Below, piece by piece: positions 1-8,139 of a stretch of DNA of 41,749 bases. The notes under the pieces were generated by a model. The model was not told the DNA's origin, searched no databases, and saw only the letters and a program-made list of their open reading frames with translations. The first letter of the stretch is position 1. Every line of letters starts with the position of its first letter. The stretch spans positions 9,277 to 51,025 of the forward strand of contig QHYS01000121.1 of assembly GCA_003223325.1 (NCBI GenBank). Reading direction: 5' to 3'. This DNA is from Acidobacteriota bacterium (GTDB lineage Bacteria; Acidobacteriota; Terriglobia; Acidiferrales; UBA7541). The position numbers and the translations under genes are program-made.

Positions 1-564
1 CAGATAATTGCCGAAGCGCGTGACTCGCGTGGTCACTGTCGCTTTCGGGCTGAGGGGCGCCCCAACGCGGGTAATGAAACCTTCTTTGAGGTGGTCGGTT
101 GTGAATACCAGGGTGCTGCCTTCCCATTTCCCGGTCGAAAAGCCTGAAAATTTGTGAGCTGCGTAATCGGGAGGGTGCGGCCGGCCATCCAACCAAACCC
201 TAAAATCCGACCAGTAGGCATGGAAGTGATAATCAACGATCTGCTGTGTGGCGCTATCCAGTTCTGTAGAAATGTAGAGCTGCGCTGGGGCAACACGTAA
301 TCCAATGTCAAAGGAATGAGGTCTGCATATATTTTCCGGCAGATCAAACTGCTCCGGGTGGAAACTCTCTGCTCTTAATCGGCCTGCTTCATTGAGTGGA
401 ATCCCCGTATAGTCGCCAACGTCTCTCCCGTCATTGTAAATCCTGGGCGACCACTCGCCCGTAAGGTCCACCTGGGCCCAGAGCGATCTAGCGGGAAACA
501 CCAGAAACAAGAGCAGAAGAAAATATAAGCCCTTCATCTTCAGGTCGCTCTTTCTGAATCTCAT
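1..564 (-). CDS. Exported protein of unknown function, 3' end cut by window edge
   Basis: The frame is open from an ATG at 564 to the left edge (188 codons), so the C-terminus is missing. AGGAGG sits 8 bases before this ATG, which favours it over the in-frame ATG at 537. The N-terminus has basic residues followed by a hydrophobic stretch (LYFLLLLFLVFPA) ending near LWAQ, a clear signal peptide. The mature part reads DLTGEWSPR, then DYTGIPLNEAGR, RPHSFD, DGRPHPPDYAAH, GFSTGKWEGSTLVFTT and DHLKEGF. This is a pattern I recognise from uncharacterised exported proteins that accompany DUF6152 genes in Acidobacteria and Proteobacteria. The closing segment resembles the C-terminal third of the next gene (605-1522), so the two are probably related. 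It is the last visible gene of a minus-strand series. No biochemical function can be assigned. Confidence 0.75.
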   Translation of the reverse strand, partial: MRFRKSDLKMKGLYFLLLLFLVFPARSLWAQVDLTGEWSPRIYNDGRDVGDYTGIPLNEAGRLRAESFHPEQFDLPENICRPHSFDIGLRVAPAQLYISTELDSATQQIVDYHFHAYWSDFRVWLDGRPHPPDYAAHKFSGFSTGKWEGSTLVFTTDHLKEGFITRVGAPLSPKATVTTRVTRFGNYL

Positions 565-604
565 CTGCTCGTCCTCCTACCAAGCGATTTGAGGAGAAAT
601 CGAA

Positions 605-1522
605 TTAGCGTGCTTCATCACCCCGGCAGGGCGTCGGATCCCATCCAGAACCGTCCGGAATCTTCTTGAAGTGCGCATGTGTGATGGAAGGCTCCATGAG
701 ATATTGGGGATCCGTTACCACCGTCGTTACCACAAGCCAAGTCTCACTATCACTACTGTAGGGGTCCGTAAAGCGATCAAAATATTCTTCCATCGTCGCG
801 TTGGCACCGTAAGGAACGCCGTTCTTACGCAGATACCCTGAACGCATTTGCGTGGTTACCACCTTGAGATAACCAGGGACTTCTCCTCCCACCTCTCTCG
901 GACCGCGTCCTACGGCCCCCGTGGCTCCCCCCCCCGTGGCTCCCCCGACGCTTACGTCCCGTATGGGTCCACCACCGCCGGCACGCTGGGAATCGGGTCT
1001 GAATCCCTCCCAAGAGGCTACCGAGTATCCTTGCCATTCAGGTGTTCCGTTCGCGGGTGCTGAGCCGCCGAAATGCAACAGACGAGTCTGAGTTCCGGAA
1101 TCCGTATCAATTCGCAGCGTGGTGTCATCTTGCCAATAAATGTGCAGCCGCCCCGGAACCTGCATGATAGCTGCGGCGCCATACGCCTTGCATTCATTGC
1201 CCTCGGCTTTATCTTTTGCGGGATCCCAGGCATCCGCGACTTTACGGCCATCTGCATTGAGCGGAACAATCACGTAGTCCCCTTTGTCCGGTATAACCAT
1301 GCGGTAGCGCCAATACTCAGTGACAATCGATTCCCAATACCCGGTCAAATCCTTCGGGGCTGCCGCCCGTGGCGCTCTTGTGGCCGGGTTTTGGACCTCA
1401 CCCCGCCCTTGGTCACCAAAACCTTGGGCGCCGAGGTGCCCCGCTAGCACTTGCGCCAATGCTGCCGCAAACAGGAATACCTGGCTGGCCCGCACCAGCG
1501 CAATTCGGTAGGGTATTTTCAT
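605..1522 (-). CDS. Exported protein of unknown function, companion of DUF6152 gene
   Basis: A protein of about 305 residues if translation starts at the ATG at 1522. The frame stays open upstream to a GTG at 1579, but that start would overlap the previous gene and put 19 polar residues before the signal sequence. From 1522 the N-terminus is MKIPYR followed by a hydrophobic segment ending near GHLGAQG, a signal peptide. The mature part opens with DLTGYWES and ends with a segment containing SGYLRKNGVPYG, ATMEEYFDRF and DPQYLMEP, matching the pattern in the gene at 1-564. The middle contains a Gly/Ala/Thr-rich low-complexity linker encoded over a run of nine Cs on the plus strand (927-935). It lies 35 bases downstream of the DUF6152 gene on the same strand and is probably co-transcribed with it. 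Function unknown; probably periplasmic. Confidence 0.75.
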   Translation of the reverse strand: MKIPYRIALVRASQVFLFAAALAQVLAGHLGAQGFGDQGRGEVQNPATRAPRAAAPKDLTGYWESIVTEYWRYRMVIPDKGDYVIVPLNADGRKVADAWDPAKDKAEGNECKAYGAAAIMQVPGRLHIYWQDDTTLRIDTDSGTQTRLLHFGGSAPANGTPEWQGYSVASWEGFRPDSQRAGGGGPIRDVSVGGATGGGATGAVGRGPREVGGEVPGYLKVVTTQMRSGYLRKNGVPYGANATMEEYFDRFTDPYSSDSETWLVVTTVVTDPQYLMEPSITHAHFKKIPDGSGWDPTPCRGDEAR

Positions 1523-1557
1523 TCTTGTCTCTGGCAGAAAGTACGAGCTATACCAGC

Positions 1558-1956
1558 TTACTGAATATTGCCTTCCCACTTAAAGCCATCCGACGGGCGC
1601 TCCACTTTCATCAGTTGCAACCTATGATTCTCAGCAACACGTCCGGGATGGCCCGTAATGACGATCTTGTCGCCAGGTCGGAGCGTCGCACTGGACACAC
1701 CCTTCTCGGTCAACTGCGCAGGCGCGGCCCACTCAATAACCCAGCTTTGTACCTCTCCTTTTTCGTCCGGGGCCTCCACCCTGACGAAGGAATGCGGATT
1801 GCGCCATATGAACTCTTTTAGTGTTCCTTCGATCTTTACGGTTTTGTCGCGGTCATAAACCGAGTAAAAGGCGTGATGGGCGAAGGTCAGACTGCTGCCG
1901 ACTGTCAGAAGTGCTCCGATTCCCAACAAGATTAAGATTGCCAATGTGCGTTTCAT
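1558..1956 (-). CDS. DUF6152 family exported protein
   Basis: 132 residues, starting at an ATG preceded by AGGAG with a 6-base gap. A signal peptide (MKRTLAILILLGIGALL through TFAHH) is followed by the hallmark start of the mature domain, AHHAFYSVYD. A small beta-rich domain follows with IEGTLKEFIWRNPHSF, VIEWAAPAQL and LRPGDKIVITGHPGR. I recognise this layout as DUF6152, a single-domain periplasmic family of unknown function. The HH pair right after the cleavage site and the WRNPH segment are typical of the family. It sits between the MBL-fold gene and two exported companion proteins, all on the minus strand, suggesting one transcript. The metal or ligand it may bind is not known. Confidence 0.85.
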   Translation of the reverse strand: MKRTLAILILLGIGALLTVGSSLTFAHHAFYSVYDRDKTVKIEGTLKEFIWRNPHSFVRVEAPDEKGEVQSWVIEWAAPAQLTEKGVSSATLRPGDKIVITGHPGRVAENHRLQLMKVERPSDGFKWEGNIQ

Positions 1957-2027
1957 AACCGTCTCCTGGTATGCGTCAGAGAATTCTTAAACCCGCGAAC
2001 CTAAAAAGACCGCCGCCCGACTCGCCC

Positions 2028-3200
2028 TTAGTTTCCATGGCTCTGTGAAGTTTCCTGCTTGCCGCTAAGACTCTTGTATGCCGCGTCAATGAACATGTCC
2101 GTCGTCCAGTTGCCCGTAGTGCTGCCATAAATCGGATCGTAATCTCGGGTCGGTTTGGCCGCCTTCACCTGCTCGAGCGTCATGCCCCGCTTGCTCATGT
2201 CCTGCAGGCGGTCTCGAACGATGGTCACCATTTGCTGATAGACAGCCAAGTCGGCGGCGTCGCTAAGCCTTCCATGGCCGGGGATGATCATCGTGCCGCC
2301 TTCCTGGTGGTCCGCCGCGATAACCATCTGCTTAAGGCGATTCAGGCCGTCGAGTACTCCCTGAAGGCTCCCACCGCGCTTCAGGTCGATGATGGGATAT
2401 TCGCTGGGATCGAAAATATCACCCGCGCTAACCACATCGGAGCGGCGAAAAAGTACGAAGCTGTTGCCGTCTGTGTTGGCCGGCTGATGAAAGATCTCCA
2501 CAGCTTCGCCGTTAAAATAGAGGTTCTTCTGGGGTACGGAATACGTATCGTTCGGCCACGCCCCTTCGGGTGTCGCGGCCGCCTGCCCGGTCGGCGTGCT
2601 CATCCGGTCCAGCACTGTTTGAAAGGCAATGATGTAAGCATGAGATGCCGCGACCCGGTCGGCCACGGCGTATCGCTGGGAGTCGGTGGGTACGGGGCGG
2701 CCCGTCTTCCCGATATTTTCGTTGCCGCCGATGTGATCGCCTCTATCGTCGGTATTGATGATGTAGACCAGGGGCCTTTTCGATAAGGGCCGGATCGCCT
2801 CGAGCACCTTATCGCTCATTGATGCCAGCCCGGTGTCGACAAGAAGGATACCGTCCTCCCCCGCCTGCACCGTGACGTTGCCGCCCGCGCCTACCAGCAT
2901 GCTGATATTGCCTTGGACGGGCAGAAGGTGGACCTCCCCGGCGCTGGAGTTCGAGCTTAGCTTGACATTGTTAGGAGGAGCACTCTGGCGACTGCGGCTT
3001 TGGGCTTCCTGAGGGTAAGCGAATTCATACGCCCCAGCGGTCCCCAGCAAAACCATGCTCGCAACGACGCACATCGTCCACGATTTCGATAAGAGAAAAT
3101 CCGCGTTCTTTCTGAACGTCTCTCGATGAGCCAATTTTGTTTCCTTAGTCCCTAGAAAGGCGTATTTATTGCCGTATGATCCACTCACTGCGAATCGCAT
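2028..3200 (-). CDS. Exported MBL-fold protein lacking the Zn1 ligands
   Basis: Up to 390 residues with a metallo-beta-lactamase fold: the opening strand region SMLVGAGGNVTVQAGEDGI, then LLVDTGL, then a metal-motif region. In this family the motif is normally NTHxHxDHxGGN; here residues about 149-156 read NTDDRGDH, so both histidines are replaced (Asp and Arg) while the Asp-His pair remains. The next ligand region, usually AHTDGDS, reads ANTDGNS, so a third His is lost. GDIFD and IIPGHG keep the bridging Asp and the last His. The Zn1 site is therefore gone and the Zn2 site intact. The start is uncertain: the ATG at 3200 lacks a ribosome site and gives a 42-residue leader before the hydrophobic segment near MCVVASMVLLG; a TTG at 3134 has AAGGA seven bases upstream; an ATG at 3074 is also possible. 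An exported hydrolase, lactonase-like enzyme or binding protein is plausible. Confidence 0.8.
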   Translation of the reverse strand: MRFAVSGSYGNKYAFLGTKETKLAHRETFRKNADFLLSKSWTMCVVASMVLLGTAGAYEFAYPQEAQSRSRQSAPPNNVKLSSNSSAGEVHLLPVQGNISMLVGAGGNVTVQAGEDGILLVDTGLASMSDKVLEAIRPLSKRPLVYIINTDDRGDHIGGNENIGKTGRPVPTDSQRYAVADRVAASHAYIIAFQTVLDRMSTPTGQAAATPEGAWPNDTYSVPQKNLYFNGEAVEIFHQPANTDGNSFVLFRRSDVVSAGDIFDPSEYPIIDLKRGGSLQGVLDGLNRLKQMVIAADHQEGGTMIIPGHGRLSDAADLAVYQQMVTIVRDRLQDMSKRGMTLEQVKAAKPTRDYDPIYGSTTGNWTTDMFIDAAYKSLSGKQETSQSHGN

Positions 3201-3220
3201 GTCAAGATGTTAAATTTGGC

Positions 3221-4666
3221 TCACGATCGGTCCCGTTCTTCCATGACCGCCGAATTTGCCTCGGCCACTGTCGTTGTGTTGGCCGCAACGTGGCGGCGCG
3301 TGGCGAGCCAATTCAAGAGCGCAATTACCGCCGTCGCCAGGATCCACCCAAGCTCCTCCCGAGTCGTGTGTGCGAAGAGCACGATCATCAACGCAATGCC
3401 AATTACGGCGAATATCGGACCCAGCGGGAGCCGGTAAGAAGCTAGGCTAGGCGTTTTGCGGCGCAAAACCACCAGCGCTCCGCAAACTAGCCCATACGTT
3501 ATCAGCCGGGATGCTGACGAGAGCACTACGTTCCATCGGAAATTCCCCACCGTAGCGATCGCCCAAAGCAAAGTCGCAAACACGAGAATGGATATGTACG
3601 GAGTTCGGAAACGATTGTGAACCGCGGCGAAAACAGACGGAAGATCGCCTTGCTCCGCCAGGGCAAAGGTCATGCGCGGAACGTGCACCATCTGCGCACT
3701 CAAATAGCCGAACAAGGCCAGAAGCGCGCTGACGGCAATAAACGCGGCTCCGGCGGGTCCTAAGAAAACCTGCGCCGCCATCGCCAGTGGCCGATCGGTT
3801 TGTGCCGGGTCCGGCAGGACGCGGACGACGACAATCTGCACCAGGATGTAAATCAGAGTAACGCTCAAAAAAGCTACGGCCATCGCAAACGGCACGTCTC
3901 GTTGCGGGGCGCGGGCTTCGGACATGGGAACGAGCGCGCCCTCAAAACCGCCGTAGGCAAAGATCAGCACGAGCGATGCGTCGAACCAATCCGCGGCTGT
4001 CGCCACGCGCGGATTTACGGGCGAGACGGCCGGGTGAGCAACGCCATAGAGCACACCGGCGGCCGCAAAAATCAACAGCGGTGCAATCTTGGCGATCGTG
4101 AATGCGGAACTCAGGTGCGCGCCGATCTTCACACCCAAGAGGTTGACGCCGGTGATCACCACCAGAATGGCTGCTGCCAGCAAAGCGCGTTCGAGTGGCC
4201 GTTGCGCCGATGGCCAGAAATAGCCCAGATAAGTGGCGAAAAGATTGATTGCTGCCGCTCCCGCCGTCAGGCGGGACAGCCAATGGAGCCAGGCGACTTC
4301 GAGGGCCAGCAAACGCCCAAAGGCCACCCGTGTATAGAGAAAAGGTCCGCCAGCCTGACGGAATTGCGAGGCCACTTCGGTGAAGCAGCCCATGACAATT
4401 CCGATGCCTGCTGCGGCGACAAGATAGGCGAACGGGCTCTCCCGGCCCAGATCGGCGGCCACAATCGCGGGAAGGCCAAAGATACCGCTGCCGATAACGG
4501 AATTGATCACGAGCGCAGCGAGGCCCCAGCGGCCAATGGCTCTTACGAGGTGCTTTGGTTCGCGTGCGGAGCGATCGACGATCCCCTTAGCCTCTTGCTG
4601 TGTCAGTTCGCGCCGTCCCGGAGGGCAAAGACAAACAGGCTGTTCCCCGAGGCGATGGAGACGCAT
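3221..4666 (-). CDS. APC-superfamily amino acid permease
   Basis: 481 residues with about twelve hydrophobic segments. The first one carries the APC signature VINSVIGSGIFGLPA, where the unwound helix 1 (GSGIF) binds substrate. Later landmarks are FAYGGFEGALVPMSEAR, also typical of the family, and regular membrane segments to the end (LGWILATAVIALLNWLA). Length fits the family. This is an inner-membrane transporter for amino acids or related amines; the substrate cannot be read from sequence. The only ATG is at 4666, which makes the gene overlap the 3' end of the upstream PQQ dehydrogenase by 64 bases and gives a polar leader of about 40 residues. A rarer start just after that gene's stop (around 4600) is possible. 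It ends 20 bases before the first possible start of the MBL gene. Confidence 0.88.
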   Translation of the reverse strand: MRLHRLGEQPVCLCPPGRRELTQQEAKGIVDRSAREPKHLVRAIGRWGLAALVINSVIGSGIFGLPAIVAADLGRESPFAYLVAAAGIGIVMGCFTEVASQFRQAGGPFLYTRVAFGRLLALEVAWLHWLSRLTAGAAAINLFATYLGYFWPSAQRPLERALLAAAILVVITGVNLLGVKIGAHLSSAFTIAKIAPLLIFAAAGVLYGVAHPAVSPVNPRVATAADWFDASLVLIFAYGGFEGALVPMSEARAPQRDVPFAMAVAFLSVTLIYILVQIVVVRVLPDPAQTDRPLAMAAQVFLGPAGAAFIAVSALLALFGYLSAQMVHVPRMTFALAEQGDLPSVFAAVHNRFRTPYISILVFATLLWAIATVGNFRWNVVLSSASRLITYGLVCGALVVLRRKTPSLASYRLPLGPIFAVIGIALMIVLFAHTTREELGWILATAVIALLNWLATRRHVAANTTTVAEANSAVMEERDRS

Positions 4667-6206
4667 TGTTTGCCGTCCAGCTGGTAGCTGATCGGCCCGG
4701 CGATAATTTCACCACCGAGATTCACCTTCCAGAGCAACGCCCCCGTGCGCGCATCGAGCGCCTGGAAATAGCCCTCGCGTCCGCCGGCGAAGAGAAGATC
4801 CGATGCGGTGGTCAGAATCCCGCCGACATTGACGTCGTGCATCTCAAAACTCCACTTCTTTTTTCCGGTGTGGGGATCGAGAGCAATTACGGCGCCGCGA
4901 CCGAGCGCTTCTGTGTAGGTGTTGACGGGACCTTGGCGGGCGCCCGCGGGATTATCGGCGCCGGCAATGGGGCTGGTGTTTGCGCCACCGGTATAGCGCA
5001 GGCCCTCTCTGTAGTCCACATCTACGCCCGTGAAGACCGTCGAGTAGTTTTCCCAAGTGGAGAGATAAAATAAGCCCGTGCGCGGGCTGTAGGACGGCGA
5101 ATACCAGTTCGTTCCGCCTTGAATGCCTGGGAACGTCGAAGCTCCCGGAGGTTGGGGCGTCGGGATCGGGCGCCCATTCGCGTCCAGGCCACTGGCCCAA
5201 TTCACCTTTACGAATGGCCTGCCGGTGAGAAACTTCCCCGTCGTTCGGTCCAAAACGTAAAAGAACCCGTTTCGATTGCCCCAGAGTATCAACTTCCGAG
5301 GACTCCCGTTCCAATCCATATTCGCGAGAACGGGAATCTGCACCGAGTCATAATCGTAAGGGTCGTTTGGGGTGAACTGGAAATACCACTTCAGCTTTCC
5401 GGTGTCGGGCTCAAGCGCCAGGACGCAATCGGTATAGAGATTGTCGCCGGGCCGTTGCCCGGATTCCAATCCGGACCCGGATTGCCGGTACCCCAATAGG
5501 TCAGGTTTAGATCGGGATCGTAGGAGCCGGTAAGCCAGACGGCGGCGCTCCCGTGCTTCCAGTCGTCTCCGTGCCAGGTTTCGTGACCGGGCTCGCCGGG
5601 CTCCGGAATGGTGTTGAAGCGCCAAGCTTCTTTGCCGTTGTGCGCTTCGTAGGCGGCGATGAAGCCACGAATGCCATATTCACCGCCGGCCACGCCGACG
5701 ATTACTTTGTCTTTCACCACCAGCGGCGCCATGGTCATGGCGTAACCCGCGGCCGCGTCGGCTAGCTTGTTATTCCAAATGGCGTGCCCGTTTCTGGCGT
5801 CCACGGCCACGAGATGAGCATCGACGGTGGCCATGAACAGTGTATCGCCCAGGATGGCCAGACCGCGATTCACGATCCCGCAGCAGGGGCGGGAGTCGGG
5901 AGACGTAGCGTAATGGTAGACCCAGAATACGCGCCCCGTTTTGGCGTCGAGCGCCACCACATCGTTGGGCGACTGCGTAAGGTACATGATCCCGTCGACC
6001 ACCAGCGGCGTGGTCTCGAATTTCTGCAGCGACTGCGCCTGAAACACCCACTGCAGCTCCAGATTTTTCACGTTCGCCGCATTGATCTGTTGGAGCGCGC
6101 TGTAGCGCTGGCTCATGTAACTGCCGGAGTAGGTCAGCCAGTTTTGTGGTTCCTCGCGCGCACGAAGCAGCCGCTCGGAGATCACATCGAAAATTTTCTG
6201 AATCAT
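4603..6206 (-). pseudogene. PQQ-dependent dehydrogenase, split by a one-base frameshift
   Basis: Two overlapping frames make up one quinoprotein dehydrogenase of about 534 residues. The first runs from 6206 and carries EPQNWLTYSG, SQRYS, the adjacent cysteine pair in SRPCCG (about residue 108), repeated beta-propeller strands (VVALDAKTGRVFW, LVAVDARNGHAIW) and TGNPGPDWNPG. The second resumes with QRPGDNLYT, LALEPDTGKLKW, TPNDPYDYD, GGTNWYSPSY and GYFQALDARTGALLW to the stop at 4603. Reading passes from one to the other if a single base is restored at CCC 5458-5460 (GGG to GGGG on the coding strand). This is a contraction in a short homopolymer, so it may be a sequencing error or a true inactivation. 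The family oxidises alcohols with PQQ in the periplasm and passes electrons to cytochrome c. No signal peptide precedes the domain. Its ATG overlaps the cytochrome stop (ATGA). Confidence 0.85.
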
Positions 6207-7018
6207 CGCAGGCCTTTCAAGGTGAGCAGGTAAGTGATTACATCCGCCATTTCCTGCGCACTGAGTTTGTCCTTGTAGGAGGGCATCGTGGAGGTCGTGA
6301 GAACGGCGTATTCGCGCAGGTTCGCCTTATCCAGAGACAGCAAGTGCTCTTGCTCGTCGATGAGCTGCACCGAATAGGTATCTTCGTTCAGCCGCCGTCC
6401 ATTGATCACCTTGCCGTCCTTCGTAACCGCGCGCACGGCGCGATTCATTGGCAGCATCATCCCGCTAGGATCGAGAAGAGTGCGCTGTAGGAAGTCGGCG
6501 CTGCGGAGCGCGCCAATGTCACTAAGGTCCGGGGCGAGTCGCGGCCCTTCGCCGTTGACGCGATGACAGCCGGTGCATCCGCCTGCTCCCTCGAACCAAG
6601 CCCGACCGCGATTGGCGTCGCCCAGGGTTCCTGCGTGGCTGTCAAAATTGCGCATGTTGCGGACATAGGCGACGATGGCGGTGACTTCGGATGGGTCAAA
6701 ACGGAAGGGCGGCATCGCCGTTCCTGGAATGCCGTTTGCCAGAACGGTGCGCAGATCTTGATCGGACGAAGCTCGCCGCAGCGCGCCGCCGCCCAAATCG
6801 ACGCCGCCGATTTGGGTGCCGTTCACCCCATGGCATGCCGAGCACTGCGCGGCGTAAATCTGCGCGCCATAGCGAATATCCGCCGGAGCATACGCGACGG
6901 CGCGATCCTGAGCTTGGCCCTTCGAGGTCCACAGCGCGCTCAGCAAGAGTGCAATGGCGCAAGCGGCGGGCCGCTTCCACCACCCGAGCAGCTTCAAACG
7001 CTTCTCCGAAGCGAGCAT
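6203..7018 (-). CDS. Exported diheme c-type cytochrome
   Basis: About 271 residues from an ATG at 7018 with GGTGA five bases upstream. The frame is open further, to 7096, but that would put 26 cysteine-containing residues before the signal peptide (KRPAACAIALLLSALW, ending near GQAQ). Two cytochrome c domains follow, each with a haem-binding CxxCH: CSACH then CTGCH, with likely Met ligands in GTAMPPF and later STMPSYKDKLS. The C-terminal helix ADVITYLLTLKG is typical. Its stop overlaps the start of the PQQ dehydrogenase by four bases, so the two are translationally coupled. The natural role is to accept electrons from that enzyme in the periplasm. A fused cytochrome-PQQ protein in the ancestor is possible, since only the cytochrome half carries an export signal. 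Confidence 0.9.
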   Translation of the reverse strand: MLASEKRLKLLGWWKRPAACAIALLLSALWTSKGQAQDRAVAYAPADIRYGAQIYAAQCSACHGVNGTQIGGVDLGGGALRRASSDQDLRTVLANGIPGTAMPPFRFDPSEVTAIVAYVRNMRNFDSHAGTLGDANRGRAWFEGAGGCTGCHRVNGEGPRLAPDLSDIGALRSADFLQRTLLDPSGMMLPMNRAVRAVTKDGKVINGRRLNEDTYSVQLIDEQEHLLSLDKANLREYAVLTTSTMPSYKDKLSAQEMADVITYLLTLKGLR

Positions 7019-7249
7019 CGTTTCACCCGGAACCGCGTTCTGATTGCAGCGCCCGCATGGCATTTTGATTCCTAACGATTGACGGGCAATATACACCTAG
7101 CCGCCGGCTTTGGGAAGGCTTGCCGCGTCCGCGCTGTCCGCGCTTGGCGCTCTCCGGCGCTAGGCACCACTCCAGCGCACGGCATGGACGCATAGTGTGA
7201 TTTGTGCGAGGATACCCGGCAAGTTCGCAGACACGCACCGGAGGAGCCT

Positions 7250-8059
7250 ATGCAAAGACGCAAATTCCTGGCTTCGTCGCTGGCAGCATCCGCGCTCGCA
7301 ATCACGCAATCCGGCTCTCGTTTGGGGGCCGCGGAGGACGGCGCGCAACAGAAGGACCGCGAGTTCTATCAGCTCCGCCGCTACCACATCATCAGCGGAC
7401 CGCAAAGGAAGCTGTGCGATGACTTTTTTGGCGGTGTCCTGATCCCCGCGCTGAACCGCCTAGGCATCGGTCCGGTCGGTGTGTTTGATCTTTCGATTGG
7501 GCCGGACACGCCGACGATCTACGTCGTGATGCCGGGCCCTTCGGCCGAAACGCTCGCCACCGTCGAAACGCACCTGGCGAAGGACGCCGAGTATGTGAAA
7601 GCTGGCGCGGCCTTTTTGAACGCACCCGCCAAGGAGCCGGCGTTTGACCGCATGGAGAGCTCCTTCCTGCAGGCATTCGAGAAGTGGCCGAAGCTCACGC
7701 CGCCGGCGGCCACCAAAACGCGTAGCCCGCGCGTCTTTGAGCTCCGCATCTACGAAGGCGCCACCGACCAGGATCACAAGCGCAAAGTGGAAATGATGCA
7801 GTCGGGTGAAGCAGAAATCTTCACGAAAGCTGGCGTCGAACAAGTGTTCTATAGCGACACGCTGGTCGGAACACGCCTTCCCAATCTGACTTACATGCTG
7901 GCGTTTGATAATCTCGCGGACCGTGACAAAAAGTGGGCTGCGTTCCGTGGCTCGGATGAGTGGAAGGCGTATTCGACTCAGCCGCGCTACGCCTTCGAGC
8001 CGATCGTCTCCAACATCACCAACGTGATCCTAACGCCTACCGGATACTCGCAAATTTAA
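7250..8059 (+). CDS. Exported NIPSNAP-family protein
   Basis: 269 residues from an ATG at 7250, preceded by GGAGGAG three bases upstream; the frame is open to 7202 but that start has no ribosome site. The N-terminus QRRKFLASSLAASALAIT has twin arginines, so Tat export is likely. Two repeats of a dimeric ferredoxin-like fold follow: YQLRRYHIISGPQ in the first half, and VFELRIYEGATDQDHKRKVEMM and FYSDTLVGTRLPNLTYML in the second. These match the NIPSNAP domain. Such Tat-exported NIPSNAP proteins are common in Acidobacteria and Planctomycetes, but no activity is established. The gene stands alone, divergent from the cytochrome/PQQ genes and convergent with the TonB receptor. Confidence 0.88.
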   Translation: MQRRKFLASSLAASALAITQSGSRLGAAEDGAQQKDREFYQLRRYHIISGPQRKLCDDFFGGVLIPALNRLGIGPVGVFDLSIGPDTPTIYVVMPGPSAETLATVETHLAKDAEYVKAGAAFLNAPAKEPAFDRMESSFLQAFEKWPKLTPPAATKTRSPRVFELRIYEGATDQDHKRKVEMMQSGEAEIFTKAGVEQVFYSDTLVGTRLPNLTYMLAFDNLADRDKKWAAFRGSDEWKAYSTQPRYAFEPIVSNITNVILTPTGYSQI

Positions 8060-8139
8060 GCACGCAGCAGGGATTGGCAAAAAAGAAGGGAAGACCCGTA
8101 GGCCCCTCCCTTTGGACACTTTTGGCGACCAGGAGTCGC

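Noticed and set aside
3800-4687. A 295-codon plus-strand open frame antisense to the permease gene
   Set aside because: It mirrors the high-GC permease gene on the opposite strand, has no domain, a biased His/Gly/Arg composition and no ribosome site.
8086-8112. Terminator between the NIPSNAP and TonB receptor genes
   Set aside because: Only a five-base-pair stem (AAGGG/CCCTT) is visible, with a long loop and no run of Ts.
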